Positions 50,957-58,945 of a stretch of 64,000 bases of DNA are shown in pieces. The stretch spans positions 4,650,001 through 4,714,000 of the forward strand of contig NZ_CP088952.1 of assembly GCF_021165955.1 (NCBI RefSeq), in the 5' to 3' direction. Position 1 is the stretch's first letter. Each line of letters begins with the position of its first letter. The notes below the pieces were generated by a model. That model searched no databases. It worked only from the letters and a program-made list of their open reading frames with translations, and had not been told where the DNA came from. The position numbers and the translations under genes were made by a program. This DNA comes from Massilia endophytica. Its GTDB lineage: Bacteria > Pseudomonadota > Gammaproteobacteria > Burkholderiales > Burkholderiaceae_D.

Positions 50957-52764
50957 GTGTTGAATGTTTCGCATTGCTGGACGACGCCAGCACCGGCGGC
51001 CGTTCCCGCCTTTTCTCCGGCCATGCCGGAACGCTGCGCTGCGACGATATTGCGCACTGGCCAGCCACCCTGGAGGAGCTGGAGCAAGCGCTGGCCACCG
51101 GCCTCTATGCCGTAAGCCTGTGCAGCTACGAACTGGGCGGCCTCATTGCAGGCCTGCCGCCGCGCGCGGATATCGATCCCGCCCAGCCGCTCGCCCAGTT
51201 CCTGCTCTTCGACACCTGCGAACGCCTCACACAGGAAGAAGTGGCGGCCTGGCTGGCGATTCACTCGGAACCCGATACGCAGCCTGCCGGTGTCGCGGAT
51301 ATCCGCGCCAGCGTAACGATGGCCGAGTTCACGGATGCCATCGCCCGCATCCGCGACTACATTGCGGCGGGCGACACCTACCAGGTGAATTACACCTACC
51401 GCCTGCGCTTCGACGCGTTCGGCTCCCTGTTTGCGCTGTACCAGCAGCTGCGCGCGCGCCAGCCGGTGCCATATGGCGCCCTGATCGCGCTGGAGGATGG
51501 CAGCGCCGCCGTATCGCTCTCGCCGGAACTCTTCGTGCGCCATGAGAACGGCCTGCTGACGGCGAAGCCGATGAAAGGCACTGCGCCTGCTTCGCCCGAC
51601 CCTGCGCTGAACGCGGGCCGCGCCGCGGCCCTGGCGGCCGATCCCAAGAACCGCGCCGAAAACCTGATGATCGTGGACCTGCTGCGCAACGACGTGGGCC
51701 GCATCGCCGTCACCGGTTCGGTGAACGTGCCTTCCCTGTTCGAGGTGACGCGCTTCAGCAGCGTGCTGCAGATGACGTCGACCATCCAGGCCGCGCTGCG
51801 CCAGGACGCCACGCTGCGGGAGATATTCGACGCCCTCTATCCCTGCGGCTCCATCACGGGCGCGCCCAAGCGGCGCACCATGGAGATCATCGCCGAACTG
51901 GAAAGCGCGCCGCGCGGCCTGTACACAGGCGCCATCGGCTACTTCGAACCTGCGCAGGACGCGCAGCGCCGCATCGGCAATTTCTGCCTCAGTGTCCCCA
52001 TCCGAACGCTCGCACTGGCGGCGCCCGAGAATGGCGTGCGCAAGGGAGAGATGGGCGTGGGCGCCGGCATCGTCTACGACAGCGTGGCGGACGACGAATA
52101 CGCCGAATGCCTGCTCAAGGCGCGCTTCCTGACCGGCCTCGCGAATGAATTCGAACTGTTCGAGACCATGCACGCCACGAAGGAAGGCGTGCGCCACATG
52201 GAGAGCCACCTGAAACGCCTTGCGGCATCCGCGCGCTACTTCGGCTTCGCATGGGATGAAGCGGCGGCGCGCGCCTACCTCACCATCGCCTGCAATGCCC
52301 TCGCGCCGGGCCAGCCCTACCGCCTGCGCCTGGCCATGAACGCCGCTGGCGCCTTCGCCGTGCAGACGGGCGAGCTGAAAGAACTGCAGCAGCCCGTACG
52401 CCTGTTGCTGGCCGAAGAGAAGACCAGCGCCAGCGATCTTTTCCTGCGCCACAAAACCACGCTGCGCACGACTTATGACGCAGCCTGGAAGGACGCCGAA
52501 GCGCAGGGCGCCTTCGACAAGCTGTTCTTCAACGAACGCGACGAGCTCACCGAAGGTGGACGCAGCAATGTCTTCGTCAAGCTGAACGGGCAGTGGCTGA
52601 CACCGCCCCTGGGCAGCGGCCTGCTGCCGGGCGTGATGCGCGCCGTCGTGCTGGACGCCTGGGGCGCCAGCGAAAGCGTCATCACGCGCGGCATGCTGCT
52701 GCGCGCCGAGGAAATCGTGGTCTGCAACGCCCTGCGCGGCGTGCTGCGGGCGACGCTGGCCTAA
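50953..52764 (+). CDS. pabB: Fused aminodeoxychorismate synthase component I and lyase (PabB-PabC)
   Basis: A 603-residue fusion for p-aminobenzoate synthesis, the folate precursor. Residues 1-405 are PabB: SYELGG, DTYQVNYTYRLRF, the active-site PMKGT for aminodeoxychorismate chemistry, LMIVDLLRNDVGRIA, GSITGAPKRRTMEII and EMGVGAGIVYDS. Residues 410-603 are the PLP-dependent lyase: FELFETMHATKEGV, LRHKTTLRTTYD with its lysine region, and DELTEGGRSNVFV. PMKGT, rather than the anthranilate synthase equivalent, supports the assignment. It follows the EamA gene and is convergent with the DUF1428 gene. Confidence 0.95.
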   Translation: MSVECFALLDDASTGGRSRLFSGHAGTLRCDDIAHWPATLEELEQALATGLYAVSLCSYELGGLIAGLPPRADIDPAQPLAQFLLFDTCERLTQEEVAAWLAIHSEPDTQPAGVADIRASVTMAEFTDAIARIRDYIAAGDTYQVNYTYRLRFDAFGSLFALYQQLRARQPVPYGALIALEDGSAAVSLSPELFVRHENGLLTAKPMKGTAPASPDPALNAGRAAALAADPKNRAENLMIVDLLRNDVGRIAVTGSVNVPSLFEVTRFSSVLQMTSTIQAALRQDATLREIFDALYPCGSITGAPKRRTMEIIAELESAPRGLYTGAIGYFEPAQDAQRRIGNFCLSVPIRTLALAAPENGVRKGEMGVGAGIVYDSVADDEYAECLLKARFLTGLANEFELFETMHATKEGVRHMESHLKRLAASARYFGFAWDEAAARAYLTIACNALAPGQPYRLRLAMNAAGAFAVQTGELKELQQPVRLLLAEEKTSASDLFLRHKTTLRTTYDAAWKDAEAQGAFDKLFFNERDELTEGGRSNVFVKLNGQWLTPPLGSGLLPGVMRAVVLDAWGASESVITRGMLLRAEEIVVCNALRGVLRATLA

Positions 52765-53120
52765 ACCTCCACGAACACCTCGAAACCGCCGAAGAACATG
52801 CGCTTGCCGTCGAAGGGCAGGTCTTTCGGGTCCATCATGTCCGCCAGGCGTTTGTCGCTCATGACCTTTTCGTTGCAGGCATCGCGGGCCGCGCGCGACT
52901 CGTAGGTGATGTAGGAGAAGAAGACCACTTCATCGTCCTGCAGCTGCACCGCCTGTGGAAAAGAAGTGACTTTTCCCGGCTTCACATCGTCGGCCATGCA
53001 CTCGCGGAACTCCAGTGCGCCGTGCTCTTTCCATACCTCGCCGGCGCGCCGCGAGAGCTCGCGGTAGGCGTCCAGCTTGCTGCGTGGGACAGGGGTAACG
53101 AATCCATCGACGTAGGCCAT
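52761..53120 (-). CDS. DUF1428 protein
   Basis: A 119-residue protein: MAYVDGFVTPVPRSKLDAYRELS, ALEFRECMADDVKPGKVTSF, VVFFSYITYESRAARDACNEKVM and FDGKRMFFGGF are the family pattern. The fold is likely a ferredoxin-like dimeric alpha/beta barrel; function unknown. GGAGAAGAAG precedes the start at 53120. Its stop overlaps pabB-pabC by four bases. Confidence 0.93.
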   Translation of the reverse strand: MAYVDGFVTPVPRSKLDAYRELSRRAGEVWKEHGALEFRECMADDVKPGKVTSFPQAVQLQDDEVVFFSYITYESRAARDACNEKVMSDKRLADMMDPKDLPFDGKRMFFGGFEVFVEV

Positions 53121-53172
53121 CTTCTTCTCCTGTTCTGGTTGGCCCCACCGGGCGGCGGGCGCAGAAGCCAGA

Positions 53173-54138
53173 TTAGCCGCGCACCGGCGCGTTGACAAGG
53201 AAAGCGCGCCGATAGGCGCCGGGTGTCGTCGCGGCAATGCGGCGGAAATGATGCCGCAGGGATTCTTCCGAGCCGAAGCCCGCCCGCTCGGCCACCTGCG
53301 CCAGGGGCAGATCGGGCGATTCGAGCAGGTCCTTGGCAATGCCCACCCGCTCGCGCGTCAGCCATTCGATGGGTCCCATGCCGGTTGCTTCCTGGAACTG
53401 GCGCTGCAGGGTGCGCGCACTCATCGCGGCACGCTCGGCCATGGAGCGAATGCTGTGTTCGCCACCTGGATGAGTGCGCAGGTAGTCCATCAGGCGCGAC
53501 AGGCGGCCCTGCTCATCCGGCGCCATGGGCCGGGGCAGGAACTGGGCCTGGCCACCTTCCCGGTGCGGCGCCACCACCAGGCGCTGCGCGACCATGTTCC
53601 CCACCCGCGCGCCATAGTCGCGCCGCACCAGGTGCAGCAGCATGTCGAGCCCGGCGGCGGAACCGGCCGAGGTGATGATCTGGCCGGCGTCCACATAGAG
53701 ATCGTCTTCCAGCACCTCGATCTTCGGATAGCGCCGCGCCAGCCGCTCCGTGTAGCGCCAGTGCGTGGTGGCGCGCTGGCCGTCCAGCACGCCCGCCGCG
53801 GCCAGCACGAAGACTCCGGAACAGATGGTGCACAGCCTCGCCCCGCGTGCGTGGGCCCTGCGGATCGCCTCGAGCAGCTCGGGCGGCGGCACCTCGTCGG
53901 CATCGCGCCAGCCGGGAATCACGATGGTATCGGCGCGCTCCAGCAAGGAAGGATCGTAAGGCGCCTGCACCTGGATGCCGCCCGCCGCGCGGATGGGCCC
54001 CGGCTCTAGGGCGCAGACGGCGAACTCGTACCAGTCCACCTCCAGCTCGGGACGGTCGAGCGCGAACAGTTCGACCGTGCAGCCGAATTCGAAGGTGCAG
54101 AGCTGGTCATAAGCCAGCGCGACGACAAGATGAGCCAT
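53173..54138 (-). CDS. GlxA-type regulator (DJ-1 plus AraC domains)
   Basis: A 321-residue regulator. Residues 1-180 are a DJ-1/PfpI-like domain in which the nucleophile elbow is ARLCTICSGVFVLAAAGVLDG; residues 215-315 are the AraC DNA-binding domain (HSIRSMAERAAMSARTLQRQFQEATGMGP, LPLAQVAERAGFGSEESLRHHFRRIA, GAYRRAF). Proteins of this type control amino-acid or quaternary-amine catabolism and related genes. It diverges from the rhodanese gene, a likely target, and the DUF1428 gene follows on the same strand. Confidence 0.92.
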   Translation of the reverse strand: MAHLVVALAYDQLCTFEFGCTVELFALDRPELEVDWYEFAVCALEPGPIRAAGGIQVQAPYDPSLLERADTIVIPGWRDADEVPPPELLEAIRRAHARGARLCTICSGVFVLAAAGVLDGQRATTHWRYTERLARRYPKIEVLEDDLYVDAGQIITSAGSAAGLDMLLHLVRRDYGARVGNMVAQRLVVAPHREGGQAQFLPRPMAPDEQGRLSRLMDYLRTHPGGEHSIRSMAERAAMSARTLQRQFQEATGMGPIEWLTRERVGIAKDLLESPDLPLAQVAERAGFGSEESLRHHFRRIAATTPGAYRRAFLVNAPVRG

Positions 54139-54232
54139 GGCGCAATCTTAACGCATATTGGCATTCGCGCCACTGCCGCGCGATCGGCCCGGGACGGACA
54201 ATGGCTACACGTCAACAAGAAAGGAGCTGAAG

Positions 54233-54628
54233 ATGTCGATTGTTTCCGAAGTCCCCGCCGCCGCCAGCGAAGCCGCGCTCGCCCATTTCGAAGGCGAGCT
54301 GCAATTCGAGACCGATTGCTGGGATGTGCACAGCGTAATGGGCACGCCGGGCCAGGACTTTGTGCTGCTGGATGTGCGCGGCACGGAGAAATACCGCGAA
54401 GGCCACGTGCCGGGCGCCGTGGACCTTGCCCACCGCAAGATCATCGCCTCGAAGCTGGCGGAGTATCCCGCCGATACCCTGTTCGTGACCTACTGCGCCG
54501 GTCCGCACTGCAACGGCGCGGCGCGCGGCGCCATCCGCCTGGCGAAGCTGGGCCGTCCGGTCAAGATCATGACCGGCGGCATCACGGGCTGGCTGGACGA
54601 GGGCTTCAGCCTCGCCAAGGGCGATTAA
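54233..54628 (+). CDS. Rhodanese-like domain protein
   Basis: A 131-residue single-domain sulfurtransferase. FVLLDVRGTEKYREGHVPGAVDLAH is the rhodanese opening, and the active loop is TYCAGPHCNGA with C88 as the expected persulfide cysteine and C93 nearby. The end KIMTGGITGWLDEGF is typical. AAGGAG precedes the start. It is 95 bases from the GlxA-type regulator start and ends over the glutathione peroxidase stop. Confidence 0.92.
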   Translation: MSIVSEVPAAASEAALAHFEGELQFETDCWDVHSVMGTPGQDFVLLDVRGTEKYREGHVPGAVDLAHRKIIASKLAEYPADTLFVTYCAGPHCNGAARGAIRLAKLGRPVKIMTGGITGWLDEGFSLAKGD

Positions 54629-55221
54629 GCGCCGAGCGCTTTCTCGATGGCGCCCACCAGCTGCTTGTCGGAAGGCGTCACTTTCGAGGGGAAGCTTTCG
54701 ATGACCTTGCCGTTCCGGTCGATCAGGTATTTGTGGAAATTCCAGGCCGGAGCCTTGCCCGTTGCCTTGAGGAGGTTGGCGTACAGGGGATTCGGCGTCG
54801 GTCCGGACACCACGGACTTCGCGAACATCGGGAACTTCACGCCGTAGGTGTTATAGCAGAAGTCCGCGATCTCCTTGCTGCTGCCCGGTTCCTGCTTGCC
54901 GAAGTCGTTGGAGGGGAAGCCCAGCACCACCAGGCCTTTGGGGCTGTACTTTGCATAGAGCGCTTCCAGGCCTTCATACTGGTTCGTGTAGCCGCAGTAG
55001 CTCGCCGTATTCACCACGAGGATCACCTTGCCCGCGTACTGGCACAGATCCTGCGGCGCCTCGTCCTGCAGGCGGTTGAAGGTCTGCTTGAGGATGGCCG
55101 GGCAGCTCGCCGGGCGCGCCGTCAGCGCAGGTGCATTTCCAGTGGGAACGGACGTCTGCGCCTGGGCGCTCAGCGCGCTGGCGCCGAGCGCGGCAACTGC
55201 GAGGAATCGGGCGATATGCAT
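54625..55221 (-). CDS. Exported glutathione peroxidase family protein
   Basis: A 198-residue periplasmic thiol peroxidase with signal MHIARFLAVAALGASALSAQA. The active site is VVNTASYCGYTNQYEGLE with C76 as peroxidatic cysteine; LVVLGFPSNDFGKQEPGSSKEI and WNFHKYLIDRNGKV supply the conserved Gln and Trp. It reduces peroxides using thioredoxin or a periplasmic thiol. Start at 55221 gives the signal peptide; a longer frame upstream is not supported. It is convergent with the rhodanese gene. Confidence 0.94.
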   Translation of the reverse strand: MHIARFLAVAALGASALSAQAQTSVPTGNAPALTARPASCPAILKQTFNRLQDEAPQDLCQYAGKVILVVNTASYCGYTNQYEGLEALYAKYSPKGLVVLGFPSNDFGKQEPGSSKEIADFCYNTYGVKFPMFAKSVVSGPTPNPLYANLLKATGKAPAWNFHKYLIDRNGKVIESFPSKVTPSDKQLVGAIEKALGA

Positions 55222-55402
55222 GGTCGGAGCCTCTGTATTGGTGAGAAAATCATTGTAAGGCAAAGTCTTTTCTTGCGCGCAGCGCCGGTATACTCGGCTG
55301 TGAATCGCGCATTGGTTCCGCGCAGACGATTGATGCCGAATAAACGCATCGGTTTGCGTCAACTCAAAAATGCAGCTTCCAGCCACTTGCCGGGAGTGCG
55401 AC

Positions 55403-56440
55403 ATGATCATCTCTGCCCTGCTTCGCCTGCTGGCACTGCTCGCGGTCTTCGTCTGCAGTGCCGTCCTGCCTGGCCAAGCCGAACCCGGCAGCCTGCCGCC
55501 CATGCGGGCCGGCCAGCTCTCGGTCTCCGGCCTTTCTTCCGGCGGCTACATGGCCGTGCAGTTCGAGGTCGCCTTTTCAGCCAGCGTGATGGGTGCGGGC
55601 ATTGTGGCGGGCGGCCCCTACTTCTGCGCGCGGGGCAACCTGGGCACGGCCGTCACGGTATGCAGCTGCACCACCGGCCTGCCCTGGTGCGGCGTATCGC
55701 CGGGCGGTACGAATGTGTCCAGCCTCGCGGACATCACGAACCGCAATGCGGCTGGAGACCGTATCGACGCCACCAGCAATCTGGCCGGACACCGCATCTG
55801 GCTCTTCTCCGGCCGCTGGGACACGGTGGTGCCCACGGCGGTGATGAACGACCTGCAGGACTATTACCGCTTTTACGTTCCACCTGAAAACATCCGCTAC
55901 CGCACCCACCGCAGCGCCGAGCACGCCATGCCGACGGACTTCTTCGGCAACCAGTGCAGCGTACTTGGCTCGCCCTACATCAATAACTGCGGCCTGGATG
56001 CTGCGGGCGAGCTGCTGGGCTGGATCTACGGCGCCCTCAACCCGAAGAACGGCAACACGCCCGCCGGGCGCTTCGTGGAGTTCAGCCAGGACGAGTTCCT
56101 GCCCGACGCGCGCAGCCACGGCATGGCGGCCACGGGCTTTCTCTACGTGCCGCCCGGCTGCGAGGGCGATGGCGCGGAGTGCCGCCTGCATGTGGCCTTC
56201 CACGGCTGCAAGCAGAATGCGGATTTCGTTGGCGACGCCTACATGCGCAACGCCGGCTACAACGGCTGGGCGGACACCAACCGCATCCTCGTGCTTTACC
56301 CGCAGGCGGCCACCACCTTCAGCAATCCCAACGGCTGCTGGGACTGGTGGAGCTACGACGACCGCAGCTACGCCGAGCGCTCCGGCCGCCAGATGCGGGC
56401 CGTCAAGCGCATGACCGAGCGCCTGACGGGCCAGCCTTAG
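55403..56440 (+). CDS. Extracellular short-chain PHB depolymerase, catalytic domain type 2
   Basis: A 345-residue secreted hydrolase. After a signal peptide (IISALLRLLALLAVFVCSAVLPGQA), the nucleophile comes early: S45 in SVSGLSSGGYMAVQ, the circularly permuted type 2 order. Later landmarks are WLFSGRWDTVVP (Asp), VAFHGCKQNADF (oxyanion His) and LYPQA...NPNGCWDWWSYDD. It breaks down poly(3-hydroxybutyrate) or related oligomers. GGGAG precedes the start. It is unrelated in order to the type 1 enzyme at 45485, so the strain has both. Tail-to-tail four-base overlap with gabD. Confidence 0.93.
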   Translation: MIISALLRLLALLAVFVCSAVLPGQAEPGSLPPMRAGQLSVSGLSSGGYMAVQFEVAFSASVMGAGIVAGGPYFCARGNLGTAVTVCSCTTGLPWCGVSPGGTNVSSLADITNRNAAGDRIDATSNLAGHRIWLFSGRWDTVVPTAVMNDLQDYYRFYVPPENIRYRTHRSAEHAMPTDFFGNQCSVLGSPYINNCGLDAAGELLGWIYGALNPKNGNTPAGRFVEFSQDEFLPDARSHGMAATGFLYVPPGCEGDGAECRLHVAFHGCKQNADFVGDAYMRNAGYNGWADTNRILVLYPQAATTFSNPNGCWDWWSYDDRSYAERSGRQMRAVKRMTERLTGQP

Positions 56441-57885
56441 AGGCCGAGGCAGATGTACTTGATGACCAGATAATCGTCCATGCCGTACTTCGAGCCTTCG
56501 CGGCCCAGGCCGGACTGCTTCACGCCGCCGAAAGGCGCGACCTCGTTGGAGATCAGGCCCGTGTTCACGCCCACCATGCCCGATTCCAGGCCTTCGGCCA
56601 CGCGCCAGATGCGGCCGATGTCGCGCGAGTAGAAGTAGCTGGCCAGGCCGAACTCGGTGCTGTTGGCCAGGCTGACGGCTTCCTCGTCCGTCTTGAAGCG
56701 GAACAGGGGCGCGAGGGGGCCGAAGGTTTCTTCGCTTGCCACCTTCATTGCATTGCTCACATCCGCGATCACGGTCGGCTGGAAGAAGCTGTGGCCCAGG
56801 GCATGGCGCTGGCCGCCCGTGAGCAGGCGGCCGCCCTTGGACAGCGCATCCGCCACATGCTCCTCCACCTTCTTCACGGCCGCCTCGTTGATGAGCGGGC
56901 CCTGGGTCACGCCCTGCTCTACGCCATTGCCCACCTTCAGCTTCTCGACGGCGGCGGTAAACTTCTGCGCGAAGGCGTCGTAGACCCCGTCCTGCACATA
57001 AATGCGGTTGGCGCACACGCAGGTCTGGCCTGCGTTGCGGTATTTGGAGGCGATGGCGCCTTCCACCGCCGCATCCAGGTCAGCGTCGTCGAAGACGATG
57101 AAGGGCGCGTTGCCGCCCAGTTCCAGCGACAGTTTCTTGATAGTGGGCGCACACTGCTGCATCAGGATGCGGCCCACGGCGGTCGAGCCGGTGAAGCTCA
57201 GCTTGCGCACGATGGGGTTGGCGCACATTTCCGCCCCGATTTCTTTGGGCGAGCCTGTCACCACGCTGAAGATGCCTGCCGGAATGCCAGCGCGCTCGGC
57301 CAGCACGGCCAGCGCCAGCGCGGAGAAGGGCGTGGCCTCGGCGGGCTTGAGCACCATGGGACAGCCTGCCGCCAGGGCGGGACCGGCCTTGCGGGTAATC
57401 ATGGCCAGCGGGAAGTTCCAGGGCGTGATGGCGGCGCAGACGCCGATCGGCTCCTTGGTCACGATCATGCGGCGGTCCGGCCAGGGCGTGGCCAGGGTGT
57501 CGCCCGCGACGCGCTTGGCCTCTTCCGCGAACCATTCGATGAAGGCGGCGCCGAAGGCCACCTCGCCCTTGGCCTCGGCCAGGGGCTTGCCCTGTTCGGT
57601 GGTCATCAGCAGGGCCAGGTCTTCCGCATTGGCCGTGATCAGGTCGAACCATTTGCGCAGCACGGCGGCGCGTTCCTTGGCGGTTTTCTTGCGCCAGGCG
57701 GGCCATGCGGCGTTCGCGGCTTCGATGGCGCGGCGGGTCTCTGCGGCGCCCATATTGGGCACGGTGCCGATCTGCTCTCCGGTGGCGGGGTTGCGCACAG
57801 CGAAGCTCTCGCCATTGTCCGCATCGGTCCAGACACCGTTCAGATAGGCTTGTTGGCGCAGCAGGCCGGGATCTTTGAGTTGCAT
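56437..57885 (-). CDS. gabD: NAD(P)-dependent succinate-semialdehyde dehydrogenase
   Basis: A 482-residue aldehyde dehydrogenase that oxidises succinate semialdehyde to succinate in the GABA shunt. Catalytic residues are Glu in LELGGNAPFIVFDDADLD and Cys in AGQTCVCANRIYVQ; GSTAVGRILMQQCA and TPWNFPLAMITRK are cofactor sites. CVCANR fits the GabD subgroup, with the second cysteine used for redox switching in some relatives. No GABA transaminase is adjacent. Confidence 0.93.
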   Translation of the reverse strand: MQLKDPGLLRQQAYLNGVWTDADNGESFAVRNPATGEQIGTVPNMGAAETRRAIEAANAAWPAWRKKTAKERAAVLRKWFDLITANAEDLALLMTTEQGKPLAEAKGEVAFGAAFIEWFAEEAKRVAGDTLATPWPDRRMIVTKEPIGVCAAITPWNFPLAMITRKAGPALAAGCPMVLKPAEATPFSALALAVLAERAGIPAGIFSVVTGSPKEIGAEMCANPIVRKLSFTGSTAVGRILMQQCAPTIKKLSLELGGNAPFIVFDDADLDAAVEGAIASKYRNAGQTCVCANRIYVQDGVYDAFAQKFTAAVEKLKVGNGVEQGVTQGPLINEAAVKKVEEHVADALSKGGRLLTGGQRHALGHSFFQPTVIADVSNAMKVASEETFGPLAPLFRFKTDEEAVSLANSTEFGLASYFYSRDIGRIWRVAEGLESGMVGVNTGLISNEVAPFGGVKQSGLGREGSKYGMDDYLVIKYICLGL

Positions 57886-57957
57886 GGTAAGAGTCTCCGC
57901 AGTTAGTGAAATAGTAAGGCGGTTACTATGCCACAGAGCGCGGCCCCTTGCAGGGGG

Positions 57958-58800
57958 CTAGACGATCTTGAGCCCCAGCAGCTTCGGGTCGGGTTGCGGC
58001 CACTTGAGCTTCATGGCCTGCAGCGTCTCCAGCAGAATCGCGGCCACCGCCACGTTGCGGTGGGGCTTGGAATCGGCAGGCACGATGTACCAGGGCGCGT
58101 GGTCCGCATCCGTTTCCATGATGGCGCGCTCGTAGGCGCGCAGGTACTCGTTCCATTTTGCGCGCTGCTTCAGGTCCGCGGGGTCGAATTTCCACTGCTT
58201 TTCGGGGTCGCCCAGGCGCGCCTCCAGCCTTTCCTTCTGCTCCGCCTTCGAAATGTGCAGGAATACCTTCACGATGACGGTGCCGGTTTCCGCCAGCATG
58301 CGCTCGAAGTCGCGGATCTGGGCGTAGCGGCGCTTGCATTCGCCGGCGCTGATCATGCCCTCGACGCGGGTGATGAGCACTTCTTCATAATGGCTGCGGT
58401 TGAAGATGGCGATCTCCCCCGCCTTCGGCACTTCCTTGTGCACGCGCCATAGATAGTCGTGGGCAGCCTCGATCTCGGTGGGCGCCTTGAAGGCGACCGG
58501 ACGCAGGCCCATGGGATTCACGTAGTCGAAGAGCGCTTTCACGGCGCCGTCCTTGCCCGAGGTGTCCGTGCCCTGGAGGATCAGCAGCAGCTTGCGCTGG
58601 CGCTCCGCGTACAGAATGGGCTGAAGTTCGGCGATGCGCTCGCCCAGGCGCTTCGCCTCTTCCTTGTCCATCTCCTTGATGTCGGCATGCGCGAGCTGGC
58701 CGTTGCCGGGGCGGCTGGCGGCGCTCATGGGGGTGCACGCGGCATCGGCGTCGCGCAGCTTCAGTTTGGGCGGTGTCCGGAACAGGTCGCAGGCTTTCAT
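57958..58800 (-). CDS. Polyphosphate kinase 2 family protein
   Basis: A 280-residue PPK2. Walker A LQGTDTSGKDGAVKALFDYVNPMGL, the lid region ECKRRYAQIRDFERML, and the NRSHYEEVLITRVEG variant of the FDRSWYNR-type motif are visible. PPK2 enzymes use polyphosphate to phosphorylate nucleoside mono- or diphosphates. The start at 58800 removes a poorly supported N-terminal extension. It diverges from the TonB-dependent receptor across about 145 bases that contain a TGTGCA-N4-TGCACA site. Confidence 0.93.
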   Translation of the reverse strand: MKACDLFRTPPKLKLRDADAACTPMSAASRPGNGQLAHADIKEMDKEEAKRLGERIAELQPILYAERQRKLLLILQGTDTSGKDGAVKALFDYVNPMGLRPVAFKAPTEIEAAHDYLWRVHKEVPKAGEIAIFNRSHYEEVLITRVEGMISAGECKRRYAQIRDFERMLAETGTVIVKVFLHISKAEQKERLEARLGDPEKQWKFDPADLKQRAKWNEYLRAYERAIMETDADHAPWYIVPADSKPHRNVAVAAILLETLQAMKLKWPQPDPKLLGLKIV

Positions 58801-58848
58801 GAGGCCAGCGTAGCAAAAGCACGGGGCCACTGTCGCACGGGGAGGCTG

Positions 58849-58864
58849 TGTGCAAAAATGCACA
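58849..58864. promoter_or_regulatory. TGTGCA-AAAA-TGCACA palindrome upstream of the receptor gene
   Basis: A perfect inverted repeat 82 bases before the TonB-dependent receptor start. The same half-sites and spacing recur at 62226 in the LysR/hydrolase intergenic region. A further TGCACA half-site with a degenerate partner lies at 58907. The LysR consensus T-N11-A is not met exactly, so a different regulator remains possible. Confidence 0.6.
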
Positions 58865-58945
58865 ACGTGAGTGCAACCCTGTCAGTTTCGCACAGTAGGC
58901 AAAAGATGCACACTCCCCAGCTATAACAAACATGAGGAGACTTCG